NCBI RefSeq assembly: GCF_025909975.1
Contig: NZ_JAPCIO010000001.1
Span: 62,001 to 126,000, forward strand
Length of the DNA: 64,000 nt
Source: Flavobacterium lacisediminis
Lineage (GTDB): Bacteria; Bacteroidota; Bacteroidia; Flavobacteriales; Flavobacteriaceae
Direction: 5' to 3'
Under the pieces are notes generated by a model that saw only the letters and a program-made list of their open reading frames with translations, was not told where the DNA came from and did not search any database. The position numbers were made by a program, and so were the translations under genes. Below, one piece after another: positions 1 to 7,553 of the stretch (position 1 is its first letter; every line of letters starts with the position of its first letter).

Positions 1-1011
1 CATGCCACACGATGTATTCCTATTATAAAAGCATTGGAAGAAAATGGTTTTGAACCCATTATTGCTTCTGACGGAGTAGCTTTAGCTTTATTAAAAAAAG
101 AGTTTCCGAAACTTTTAAGTATTGAATTACCCGCTTATAATATTCAATATGCGGAAAAAGGTAAAAACTTCAAGTGGAAACTAGCACTTCAAATGCCAAA
201 AATGATGTTGGCCATCAAAAAAGAGAAATCAAAAATCAATAGGATTATCGAGAACTATGAAATTGATGGCGTTATTAGCGATAATCGATTAGGTGTTTAT
301 TCTTCAAAAGTGTCTTCGGTTTTTATTACACACCAATTGAATGTGCTTTCTGGAAAAACTTCTTGGTTGACAACCAAATTACATTCGCGTTATATTTCTA
401 AATTTGATGCTTGTTGGGTTCCTGATGTGGCTGGTGTTGAAAATTTATCTGGTAAATTAGGGCATCCTGAAAAGAAGTTAAATAAAATTTCTTACATCGG
501 TCCGCTAAGTCGAATTGAAAAAAAATCATTACCAATTAAGTACGATATCATGGTTTTATTATCAGGACCAGAACCGCAACGTACTTTATTAGAAAAGAAA
601 CTTATCAAAGAATTAGAAAACAGTTCGAAGGAAATTCTTTTCGTAAAAGGAATTGTGGAATCGCAACAGCAAATCGAGAAAGTAAATTCGATTACCTATT
701 ACAATTTTATGAATTCGGAACAATTAAATACTGCTTTTAACGAAAGTGAATTTGTAGTTTGTCGTTCGGGTTATACTACGGTTATGGATTTGGCGAAATT
801 GGAGAAAAAAGCGTTTTTTATTCCGACTCCAGGGCAATACGAACAAGAATATTTAGCTAAAAAGTTTAAATCGGAAATTGTGGCTCCAAGTTGCAAGCAA
901 GAGAAATTCAAAGCTTCCAAGTTGGAAAAAATTCACTTTTACAAAGGTTTTAAAGATTTTTCGGTTGACCCGAATTGGAACGAATTATTTCGTCTTTTCC
1001 AAAGTAAATGA
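1..1011 (+). CDS. MurG-like glycosyltransferase, 5' truncated
   Basis: Partial gene: the frame is open from base 1 (H-A-T-R-C-I-P-I-I-K) and ends at TGA 1009-1011, so the true start lies before the window. The visible N-terminus matches the G-H-A-T-R loop of GT28/GT-B enzymes that use UDP-sugars, as in MurG and related UDP-GlcNAc transferases. The C-terminal half has a second Rossmann-like part with the C-R-S-G-Y-T-T donor-binding-type loop around residues 247-253. It probably transfers a sugar to a lipid or cell-surface acceptor; the acceptor cannot be inferred. Its last 27 bases overlap the convergent histidine kinase gene. Confidence 0.7.
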   Translation, partial: HATRCIPIIKALEENGFEPIIASDGVALALLKKEFPKLLSIELPAYNIQYAEKGKNFKWKLALQMPKMMLAIKKEKSKINRIIENYEIDGVISDNRLGVYSSKVSSVFITHQLNVLSGKTSWLTTKLHSRYISKFDACWVPDVAGVENLSGKLGHPEKKLNKISYIGPLSRIEKKSLPIKYDIMVLLSGPEPQRTLLEKKLIKELENSSKEILFVKGIVESQQQIEKVNSITYYNFMNSEQLNTAFNESEFVVCRSGYTTVMDLAKLEKKAFFIPTPGQYEQEYLAKKFKSEIVAPSCKQEKFKASKLEKIHFYKGFKDFSVDPNWNELFRLFQSK

Positions 1012-2028
1012 AAATTCTGAACCAACACCTATTTGACTTTCAACATAGATTTTTTCATCGTGTCCTTCAATAATGTGTTTCACGATTGCTAATCCTAAAC
1101 CAGAACCACCTTCGCTTCTTGCACCACTTTTATCTACTCGGTAAAAACGCTCAAATAAACGTGAAATGTTTTGCTTTTCGATACCTTCACCGTTATCAGT
1201 AATTCTTACGATGACTTTATTTTTGGTTAAATCTTCGATTCCTACTTCAGTCGTTCCACCTTTTTTACCGTATTTGATTGAATTTACTACTAAATTAGTA
1301 ACTACTTGTTGTATTTTCTCTTGATCGGCCATCACCCATATTGGTTTGACATATTTATTATCGAAAGTCAAGGTAATATTCTTATTAGCAGCTTTCATCT
1401 CAAACAAATCAAATACGTTTTGAACAACCTCTACAATATCAAAACGGGTTACATCTAGATTGATTTCGCCAACTTCTAATTTGGTAATCATATCCAAATC
1501 TTTCACTATGTAAATTAGGCGTTCCACTCCTTTTTCCGCACGTTCCAAATACTTTTTACGAATGTTTTTATCCTCCATTGCTCCATCAAGAAGCGTAAGT
1601 AAATAGCCTTGAATTGTGAAAAGTGGTGTTTTTAATTCGTGTGAAACGTTTCCTAAAAATTCTTTTCGGTATTCTTCTCTAATTTTTAAGGTTTCGATTT
1701 CTAATTTTTTATCTCGGGCGAACTTTTTTACTTCTTTCGTAAGAGTTGCCATATCAGTTGTTACGGGCTGATTTACATAAGAAGTTGTTTCCAAAAGCGA
1801 AACATCATCATAAATTTTCTTTACTCTTTTGTAGATAAAATGCTCCACTCTAAATTGAATTAAAAAGAATGTCGCTGCATAAAAAACAAGAGAAAAAGCG
1901 AAAACAATCAGTAAATTTAATTGCTGAACAAAATAATGATATAAAAAAATAGTCGCTAAAAAGAACAAGGTTACGTATAACGATGACTTTAAAGCGAACT
2001 TATAAGATTTTTTAAATTTTAATTGCAT
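985..2028 (-). CDS. phoR: PhoR-like sensor histidine kinase
   Basis: 347-residue membrane histidine kinase. Two hydrophobic segments near residues 14-34 and 38-58 leave almost no periplasmic domain, as in PhoR. The H-box N-V-S-H-E-L-K-T-P-L puts the phospho-accepting histidine at His130. An N-box (N-L-V-V-N-S-I-K-Y), a D-N-G-E-G-I G1 box and a G-S-G-L-G-L-A G2 box form the ATPase domain. The start codon shares one base with the stop of the upstream response regulator (TAATG), so the two are translationally coupled. The PhoR name rests on family architecture and on the divergent receptor with a Pho-box-like array; the signal sensed is not proven. Confidence 0.8.
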   Translation of the reverse strand: MQLKFKKSYKFALKSSLYVTLFFLATIFLYHYFVQQLNLLIVFAFSLVFYAATFFLIQFRVEHFIYKRVKKIYDDVSLLETTSYVNQPVTTDMATLTKEVKKFARDKKLEIETLKIREEYRKEFLGNVSHELKTPLFTIQGYLLTLLDGAMEDKNIRKKYLERAEKGVERLIYIVKDLDMITKLEVGEINLDVTRFDIVEVVQNVFDLFEMKAANKNITLTFDNKYVKPIWVMADQEKIQQVVTNLVVNSIKYGKKGGTTEVGIEDLTKNKVIVRITDNGEGIEKQNISRLFERFYRVDKSGARSEGGSGLGLAIVKHIIEGHDEKIYVESQIGVGSEFSFTLEKTK

Positions 2029-2717
2029 TAAAATTCGATTTTATAACCCACTCCTTTAATAGTTTTAAAGAAGCTATCTCCAATTTTTTCTCTTAATTTT
2101 CTAATGTGAACATCGATAGTTCTTCCACCCACTACTACTTCGTTACCCCAAACTTTGTCTAAAATTTCTTCGCGAGTAAATACTTTTCCTGGTTTTGTGG
2201 CTAATAAATAGAACAATTCAAATTCTTTTCGAGGCAAAATAATTTCTTCGCCATCTTTAATGATTTTGTATTCTTCTCTGTTGATTTCGATATTTCCTAC
2301 CGTTAAAGTTGTAGTAGATGAAACACCTTCTACTCCTTTTAACCTTCTAAGTAACGCTTGAACTTTACTTACCAAAACTTTTGGTTTGATTGGTTTTGCA
2401 ATGTAATCGTCTGCACCTGCATCAAAACCAGCTACTTGCGAATAATCTTCGGAACGAGCAGTCAAAAAAGTAATGATAGTATCTTGAAGTTCTGGAATTT
2501 TTCTGATGTTTTCACATGCTTCCATGCCGTCCATTTCAGGCATCATTACATCCATAATAATTAATTGAGGATGTTCTTTCTTTGCTTTGGCAATAGCTTC
2601 TTTACCATTAGAAGCGGTTACAATTTGATATCCTTCTTGAGAAAGATTGTATCCAACAATTTCTAGGATATCTTGCTCATCATCAACCAATAAGATCTTA
2701 ATGTCTTTTTTCTTCAT
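2028..2717 (-). CDS. phoB: PhoB-like response regulator (OmpR/PhoB family)
   Basis: 229 residues: a receiver domain followed by a winged-helix DNA-binding domain of the OmpR/PhoB type. The acidic pocket is Asp12-Asp13, the phosphorylation site is Asp56 (I-M-D-V-M-M-P), and the conserved Lys lies in Y-I-A-K-P near residue 108. The C-terminal half has the R-K-E-F-E-L and R-T-I-D-V-H-I-R-K-L-R elements of the recognition helix. It is the first gene of the phoB-phoR operon, with its promoter box at about 2744-2757. PhoB-family regulators bind direct repeats with an 11-bp period, and such an array sits at 2797-2862 between this gene and the divergent TonB receptor. Confidence 0.83.
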   Translation of the reverse strand: MKKKDIKILLVDDEQDILEIVGYNLSQEGYQIVTASNGKEAIAKAKKEHPQLIIMDVMMPEMDGMEACENIRKIPELQDTIITFLTARSEDYSQVAGFDAGADDYIAKPIKPKVLVSKVQALLRRLKGVEGVSSTTTLTVGNIEINREEYKIIKDGEEIILPRKEFELFYLLATKPGKVFTREEILDKVWGNEVVVGGRTIDVHIRKLREKIGDSFFKTIKGVGYKIEF

Positions 2718-2743
2718 TACAAAATTTGTTATGTTCTGGTTTG

Positions 2744-2757
2744 TAAAGGTAAAGATA
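2744..2757 (-). promoter_or_regulatory. Candidate -7 boxes of phoB-phoR
   Basis: Read on the minus strand there are two overlapping Bacteroidetes-type boxes, TATCTTTA (2757-2750) and TACCTTTA (2751-2744), each one base off TAnnTTTG. They lie about 30 bases before the phoB ATG. Confidence 0.45.
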
Positions 2758-2796
2758 AAATAAAATGTTTAAAGGAGTTTACAATTATTTAATCTA

Positions 2797-2862
2797 TTAA
2801 CAATTAGGTAACGCATTCGCAACTAATTCATAACAGGCAAGTAACTTTACTATAACACTTCA
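2797..2862. promoter_or_regulatory. Putative Pho box: six 11-bp units
   Basis: Six consecutive 11-bp units each carry AAC in the same phase: TAAC at 2798, 2809, 2831, 2842 and 2853, and CAAC at 2820. The six bases after each AAC are not conserved. PhoB/PhoP-family regulators in other phyla bind direct repeats spaced 11 bp. The array ends four bases before the -7 box of the TonB receptor, so it covers the -33 region, where no TTG element is seen. That is the layout of an activator-dependent promoter. It could also act on the divergent phoB. Confidence 0.7.
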
Positions 2863-2866
2863 GCAG

Positions 2867-2874
2867 TTCCTTTG
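2867..2874 (+). promoter_or_regulatory. -7 box of the TonB receptor gene
   Basis: TTCCTTTG, one mismatch to TAnnTTTG, followed by CACC, 22 bases before the ATG at 2897. The weak -7 box and absent -33 TTG fit dependence on an activator bound to the adjacent 11-bp array. Confidence 0.5.
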
Positions 2875-2896
2875 CACCAAAATTTAACAACACAAA

Positions 2897-5659
2897 ATGA
2901 AACTACGTTTTTTACTATTGTCATTATTCTTTACAGTAGCAATGTTTGCTCAAAATGGAACTGTTACTGGAACTATTTTAGATAAAGAATTTAACAACGA
3001 ACCTTTACCATTTGCCAACATTGTAATTAAAGGAACAAAACAAGGGGCTTCTACAGACGAGAACGGAAAATATTCGATTTCTCTGAAACCAGGAAACTAT
3101 ACTTTAGTAATAGGATATTTAGGATACGAAACTAAAGAAATTCCATTTACCTTAAAAGCTAATGAGAAAAAAGTTATCAATCACACTTTGGAAGCTAGTG
3201 GAGTTCAATTAGCAGATATTGAAATTATTCAAGTAGTTTCTAAAGAAAAAGAAAGTGCTTTATTGCAAGAACAACAAAAAGCAGTAGAAATCAAACAAAG
3301 TATTGGAGCGGAAGAAATTTCTAAAAAAGGAATCGGTGATGTTGCTGCAGCAGTTGCAAAAACATCTGGTATTTCAAAACAAGAAGGTTCAAGTGATATT
3401 TTTGTTAGAGGTCTTGGAGATCGATATAATTCAACAACAATGAATGGATTACCTTTGCCTTCTAATAACCCTTCAACAAAGAATATGTCTTTAGATGTTT
3501 TCTCTACTGATATTGTAGAATACATTGGAATTGACAAAACATTCAACTATAAAAACTACGGAGATTTTGCAGGAGCAAATGTAGATATTGTTTCTAAAAC
3601 TTACAAAGGAAGCGGAATGATTGAAGTAGGAAGTGGCATGAATGCAAATTCAAATGCAATTTCTCAAAATAATTTCTATTTACAAGACGGACCTAGTTTT
3701 CACGGTTTCAGCAATCAATCTATTCCAAATAATCCTTTAGCTGGATACAATTTTACTACTAGCTGGGATAAGCAAGCAGCAACTCCAATAGGAAGTTCAT
3801 TTTACTTAAGAGGAGGAGATTCTTATTCAGTAGGTTCAAATGGGAAATTAAGTTTCTTTTTAAACACTTCTTTCGACAACAACTATAACTACAAAGAAGG
3901 TGTAAGAAGAGGTGGTGTTGAAGCAAGTCAAGGTGTAGCTTATAAAGATTTATTTAGAAAAGCATATGAATATCAAACGAGTTCAAATGCAATGGCTAAT
4001 ATCAACTATAAAATAAATAGTAATCATAACATCAAATTGAATACGATGTATATTAATTCTACATCTCAAAAACACGAAGAGTTTACAGGTGTAATTGATA
4101 TTTTTGATGCTGCTCCTGATGGTGGAGGATATTTATCTCGTTCTACTTTTGAAAGAACTTCATTACTTATCAATCAATTATTAGGTAATCATACTTTAAG
4201 TAATCGTATTAACTTTGATTGGGGGATTTCATACAATATGATGACCAATGTAATTCCTGATCGTATGCAAAACACATTCGTACCATTAGATAATGATAAC
4301 CCAACAACATCTCCACTAATTGTTTCAAACTTAAACAAATCGGACAATCATAGATATTTTCAAGAAATGACAGATGATGAATTAGCTGGAAATTTTACTT
4401 TGTCATACAAATTTGGAAAGACATCTGATGATAAGTATAAAGGAAAATTTATAGCTGGATATAGTGCTAGATATAAAGAAATTAATTTTGATGCAACTCA
4501 GTTCAACTTCAAAATTAATTCACAACAAGTTATTGATTTGAATAATATTGATGGCTATTTTAACCAAAACAGTTTTAACTTAGGTTATTTCGATATTCAA
4601 ACATTTAGAGGTGGTTTAAGCGCTCCAAATGCATTAGACCCTCAAAACTTTAATGGTCAACAAATTATTTCTGCAGGTTTTGGAGCTATTGAATACCAGT
4701 TTACACCAAAATTATTTGTAATTGCTGGTTTCCGATCAGAGTATATCATTCAAGATATCTTTTATAGCACTTCATTAAAATCAGGTAAAAAATTATCTGA
4801 CACTATGGAATATTTACCTTCATTAACTGCAAAATATGAAATAAGCGAAAAACAAAATATAAAATTTGCAGCTAGTAAAACTTATACTTTACCTCAGTTT
4901 AAAGAAAGAGCACCTTTCTTGTTTGAAGAAGTAGGACAAAGTTTCTTTGGAAATGAAAACTTATACAACTCAACAGATTATAACTTTGATTTGAAATGGG
5001 AAATGTTCCCTAAAAATGGTGAAGTTATTTCATTTACAGGATTTGGAAAATATATTCAAAACCCAATTAATCAAGTTACAGTTGCTTCTGCTACAAATGA
5101 CATTTCTTTTGTTAATACGGGAGAAAAAGCAGTTGGATTAGGAATTGAAGGTGAATGGAGAAAAAACATTATTTCACGAGAAAACAACACAACTGGTGAA
5201 AAAACCAACTTAGGATTTGGACTTAATGTATCGTACTTATTTACGAATCAAGATTTAGATACTCAAAAAGTAATCGAAGAAAATCCTGGAATTAGTGTAG
5301 CCTTTACTAATAAAGATTCAAGACTTACTGGAGCTTCTGATTTATTAGTAAACTCTGACATCAGTTTTAATAAAGATTTTAAAAATGATAGATCGCTAAC
5401 TGCAACTTTAGCAGGAGGTTATTTTTCAGATAGAATATATGCTCTTGGTGTTACTGGAAAAGGTGATTTAGTAGATAGCGAAGTAATTACTGTAGACTTT
5501 GTTTTAAAATACAAATTAAATAAAAATATTGGATTTGGATTTAGTGCAAAAAACTTAACTGACCCAACTATTGAAAGAACGCAAGACATTCAAAATGTTG
5601 TAGTTGACTCATACAAGAAAGGTAGAAACTTTAGTATTTCAATGAAATATTCTTTCTAA
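2897..5659 (+). CDS. TonB-dependent outer-membrane receptor, PhoBR-linked
   Basis: 920 residues. Signal peptide 1-19 (ends M-F-A-Q), a carboxypeptidase-regulatory-like beta-sandwich at about 22-110, a plug domain at about 130-250 containing V-R-G-L-G-D-R-Y, then a long beta-barrel ending in Phe (K-Y-S-F), as outer-membrane barrels do. It imports a ligand across the outer membrane using TonB/ExbBD energy. No SusD-type lipoprotein follows; a beta-helix lipoprotein does. The divergent PhoBR-like pair and the 11-bp repeat array suggest induction under phosphate limitation, so phosphate or an organophosphate is the likely substrate. That substrate is inference from context only. Confidence 0.85.
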   Translation: MKLRFLLLSLFFTVAMFAQNGTVTGTILDKEFNNEPLPFANIVIKGTKQGASTDENGKYSISLKPGNYTLVIGYLGYETKEIPFTLKANEKKVINHTLEASGVQLADIEIIQVVSKEKESALLQEQQKAVEIKQSIGAEEISKKGIGDVAAAVAKTSGISKQEGSSDIFVRGLGDRYNSTTMNGLPLPSNNPSTKNMSLDVFSTDIVEYIGIDKTFNYKNYGDFAGANVDIVSKTYKGSGMIEVGSGMNANSNAISQNNFYLQDGPSFHGFSNQSIPNNPLAGYNFTTSWDKQAATPIGSSFYLRGGDSYSVGSNGKLSFFLNTSFDNNYNYKEGVRRGGVEASQGVAYKDLFRKAYEYQTSSNAMANINYKINSNHNIKLNTMYINSTSQKHEEFTGVIDIFDAAPDGGGYLSRSTFERTSLLINQLLGNHTLSNRINFDWGISYNMMTNVIPDRMQNTFVPLDNDNPTTSPLIVSNLNKSDNHRYFQEMTDDELAGNFTLSYKFGKTSDDKYKGKFIAGYSARYKEINFDATQFNFKINSQQVIDLNNIDGYFNQNSFNLGYFDIQTFRGGLSAPNALDPQNFNGQQIISAGFGAIEYQFTPKLFVIAGFRSEYIIQDIFYSTSLKSGKKLSDTMEYLPSLTAKYEISEKQNIKFAASKTYTLPQFKERAPFLFEEVGQSFFGNENLYNSTDYNFDLKWEMFPKNGEVISFTGFGKYIQNPINQVTVASATNDISFVNTGEKAVGLGIEGEWRKNIISRENNTTGEKTNLGFGLNVSYLFTNQDLDTQKVIEENPGISVAFTNKDSRLTGASDLLVNSDISFNKDFKNDRSLTATLAGGYFSDRIYALGVTGKGDLVDSEVITVDFVLKYKLNKNIGFGFSAKNLTDPTIERTQDIQNVVVDSYKKGRNFSISMKYSF

Positions 5660-5687
5660 ACATTTAATTTACAATAAATAAATATTA

Positions 5688-5722
5688 GGCAGATTTATTT
5701 GAAAATCTGCCTTCTTTTTTTT
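5688..5722 (+). terminator. Rho-independent terminator after the TonB receptor
   Basis: Nine-base stem GGCAGATTT / AAATCTGCC with a six-base loop and a T-rich tail (5712-5722), 28 bases after the receptor stop. It separates the receptor from the lipoprotein gene, which has its own -7 box. Confidence 0.9.
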
Positions 5723-5768
5723 AATAAACAGATAACATTTAGTTAAACACAAAATCACAAATTGAGTC

Positions 5769-5776
5769 TACATTTG
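5769..5776 (+). promoter_or_regulatory. -7 box of the beta-helix lipoprotein gene
   Basis: TACATTTG, a perfect TAnnTTTG, followed by C and 25 bases before the ATG at 5802. Upstream are one TAAC (5733) and one TTAAAC, but not the clean 11-bp phase seen before the receptor. Confidence 0.65.
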
Positions 5777-5801
5777 CTTCAACAAATTAAATAACACAAA
5801 A

Positions 5802-6950
5802 ATGAAAAATTTACTATTATCAGCTTTATCAATAGCTGTTTTAACTTTCACTTCTTGTTCAAGAGAAGAAGAATCAGATAACAACAATAATGCTGTAACT
5901 ATTAATCCAGCAGATTTTAAAGGAGAATTATTAGCAGGACAATCAGCTACTTTAGACCCTACTCAAGTATACAACTTAACAGGTTCATTCATAGTAAGAG
6001 GTGGTGCAACTTTAACTATTCCTGCAGGAACAAGAATTGAAGCAACTGGTGGAACTGCATCTTATATTGCAATTGCACAAGACGGATTACTTTATGTTAA
6101 TGGAACATCTACTAACCCAGTAGTGATGACAAGTGGAAATGCTGTTAAAGCAACTGGTGATTGGGGTGGATTAGTAATTTGTGGTAGAGCAAACACAAAT
6201 AAAGGTGGTTCTACAGGGCAAACAGCTACTTCTGAAGTAGGAGATTTAACATATGGTGGTACTGAAAATACTGATAGCTCAGGAGTTATTCGCTATTTAA
6301 GAGTAGAATATACAGGTGCTGCTTTTAATGCAACTAAAGAATTTAATGGAGTATCATTATTTGGTGTTGGTAGTGGAACAGTATTCGAATATATACAAGC
6401 ATACAAAAGTGGTGATGATGGAATTGAATTTTTTGGAGGATCTGTTAACCCAAGATATTTAATTGCTTTACATAGTGAAGATGATGCAGTTGACTTTGCA
6501 GATGGTTTCTCTGGAACAATTGATTATGTATTCATCAAAGATGTAGCTAAAGCTGGAGTTGAAGGATCAAACAATGGAGATAACGGAGCTGCAACTCCAA
6601 CTACAAATGTTACTTTAAAAAACTTTACAATCGTTAAAGGAAGTTTAGCTGGTTCTGAGCACGGAATATTCTTAAAAGAAGGTACTGGAAAATGGAATTG
6701 CCAAAATATCTATATTGATGGTTTTACAAAAGGTTTAAAAATTAAATCTGCTGCAGAAGATCCTAGTTCTAACACAAATATTGATAATGGTTTTGTAACT
6801 TTTAATCCAATCTTCTTTGGAACATCAATTACTACACAATCAGAATATGCTGGTACAAACACAACATATTTAACTGTAGGTACAAATACTGGTGCAGGAA
6901 ATAGCGGTGAAACTCCAAGCTGGGCAACTGGTTGGACGGCTGGTTTCTAA
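5802..6950 (+). CDS. Surface lipoprotein with right-handed beta-helix-like repeats
   Basis: 382 residues with a lipoprotein signal ending T-F-T-S-C (Cys19), then S-R-E-E-E-S-D-D-type acidic residues, which in Bacteroidetes often mark export to the cell surface. The body is rich in Gly, Thr and Asn with repeating short strands (for example G-G-A-T-L-T-I-P-A-G-T), typical of a parallel beta-helix. No catalytic motif is recognised. It follows the TonB receptor behind a terminator and its own promoter, so it probably serves as a ligand-binding or surface partner in place of SusD. The function is unproven. Confidence 0.65.
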   Translation: MKNLLLSALSIAVLTFTSCSREEESDNNNNAVTINPADFKGELLAGQSATLDPTQVYNLTGSFIVRGGATLTIPAGTRIEATGGTASYIAIAQDGLLYVNGTSTNPVVMTSGNAVKATGDWGGLVICGRANTNKGGSTGQTATSEVGDLTYGGTENTDSSGVIRYLRVEYTGAAFNATKEFNGVSLFGVGSGTVFEYIQAYKSGDDGIEFFGGSVNPRYLIALHSEDDAVDFADGFSGTIDYVFIKDVAKAGVEGSNNGDNGAATPTTNVTLKNFTIVKGSLAGSEHGIFLKEGTGKWNCQNIYIDGFTKGLKIKSAAEDPSSNTNIDNGFVTFNPIFFGTSITTQSEYAGTNTTYLTVGTNTGAGNSGETPSWATGWTAGF

Positions 6951-6970
6951 ATAAAACTTAAAATATATAA

Positions 6971-6997
6971 AAATCCCTCTTAAAGAGGGATTTTTTA
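6971..6997 (+). terminator. Rho-independent terminator after the lipoprotein gene
   Basis: Stem AAATCCCTCT / AGAGGGATTT with a TAA loop and a run of T (6991-6996), 20 bases after the stop codon. Confidence 0.9.
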
Positions 6998-7004
6998 ATT
7001 GGCA

Positions 7005-7036
7005 TTGTATTTGTAATTAAAAAATGGTTATCTTTA
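7005..7036 (+). promoter_or_regulatory. Promoter of the T9SS mini-protein
   Basis: A TTG at 7005-7007, 21 bases, then TATCTTTA at 7029-7036 (one base off TAnnTTTG), about 20 bases before the chosen ATG at 7057. This favours 7057 over the in-frame ATG at 7024, which lies within the promoter. Confidence 0.5.
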
Positions 7037-7056
7037 CACTCAATATTATGTTGTAC

Positions 7057-7395
7057 ATGAAAAAAAAATACTACTATATTTTTATTCTACTAGTTTTGTT
7101 TTCTTTTAGCCTTCAGGCGCAAGAGAACAAAACTTCTATTGCAACAAAAACTCAAGAACCTACAATTGAGGGCTTAGCCATTTACCCAAATCCCGTAAAC
7201 TCTGGAAAAATTTACATTACTACCAAATCGTCATTAGACAAAAAGGTAGAAATTTTTAATGTACTTGGAAAAAAAGTACTAGAGACGGTTATTACTTCAA
7301 AAGAAGTAAATGTAAGTAATTTAGCTGCTGGCGTATACATCATCAAAATTAAAGAAGGTGATGCTACTGCTACTAGAAAGCTAATTATTAATTAA
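7057..7395 (+). CDS. Cargo-less T9SS type A sorting-domain protein
   Basis: 112 residues: a signal peptide (M-K-K-K-Y-Y-Y to L-Q-A-Q, about 1-22), a linker of about 17 residues, then a complete T9SS type A C-terminal domain starting I-E-G-L-A-I-Y-P-N-P and ending A-T-R-K-L-I-I-N. Nothing else is present, so no passenger domain would be exported. In this family the C-terminal domain is the signal for crossing the outer membrane by type IX secretion, after which it is normally removed. The start at 7057 is chosen because the earlier ATG at 7024 precedes the promoter box and would bury the signal peptide. Its role is unknown. Confidence 0.75.
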   Translation: MKKKYYYIFILLVLFSFSLQAQENKTSIATKTQEPTIEGLAIYPNPVNSGKIYITTKSSLDKKVEIFNVLGKKVLETVITSKEVNVSNLAAGVYIIKIKEGDATATRKLIIN

Positions 7396-7521
7396 AATAT
7401 ACAAAAGAATTAATTTTTACAAAAAAACATTTGTACCGAATATCATTCGGCTTTTTAATTAGTTTTCAGTAAATTAATTAAAACTTAACATCTTTTTTTA
7501 ATAAGAAAATTAATTTGTTTT

Positions 7522-7529
7522 TATCTTTG
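7522..7529 (+). promoter_or_regulatory. -7 box of T9SS protein gene 7554
   Basis: TATCTTTG, a perfect TAnnTTTG, 24 bases before the ATG at 7554. No well-spaced -33 TTG is seen. Confidence 0.65.
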
Positions 7530-7553
7530 TACTCAATTTTTAATTCATATAAC

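Noticed and set aside
2358..2564. Open frame on the plus strand inside the response regulator gene
   Set aside because: It lies opposite a well-supported gene, has no homology that I recognise, and has no promoter or ribosome-binding site.
5723..5760. Possible second Pho box before the beta-helix lipoprotein gene
   Set aside because: There is one TAAC and one TTAAAC, spaced 12 rather than 11 bases and not repeated further, so the regular phase seen at 2797-2862 is lacking.
7000..7015. Sequence resembling a sigma-54 promoter (TGGCAT, five bases, TTGTA) before the T9SS mini-protein, in a genome that carries rpoN
   Set aside because: The nearly invariant GC of the -12 element is GT, and a TAnnTTTG-type box lies closer to the start. 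A single near match is expected by chance in AT-rich DNA.
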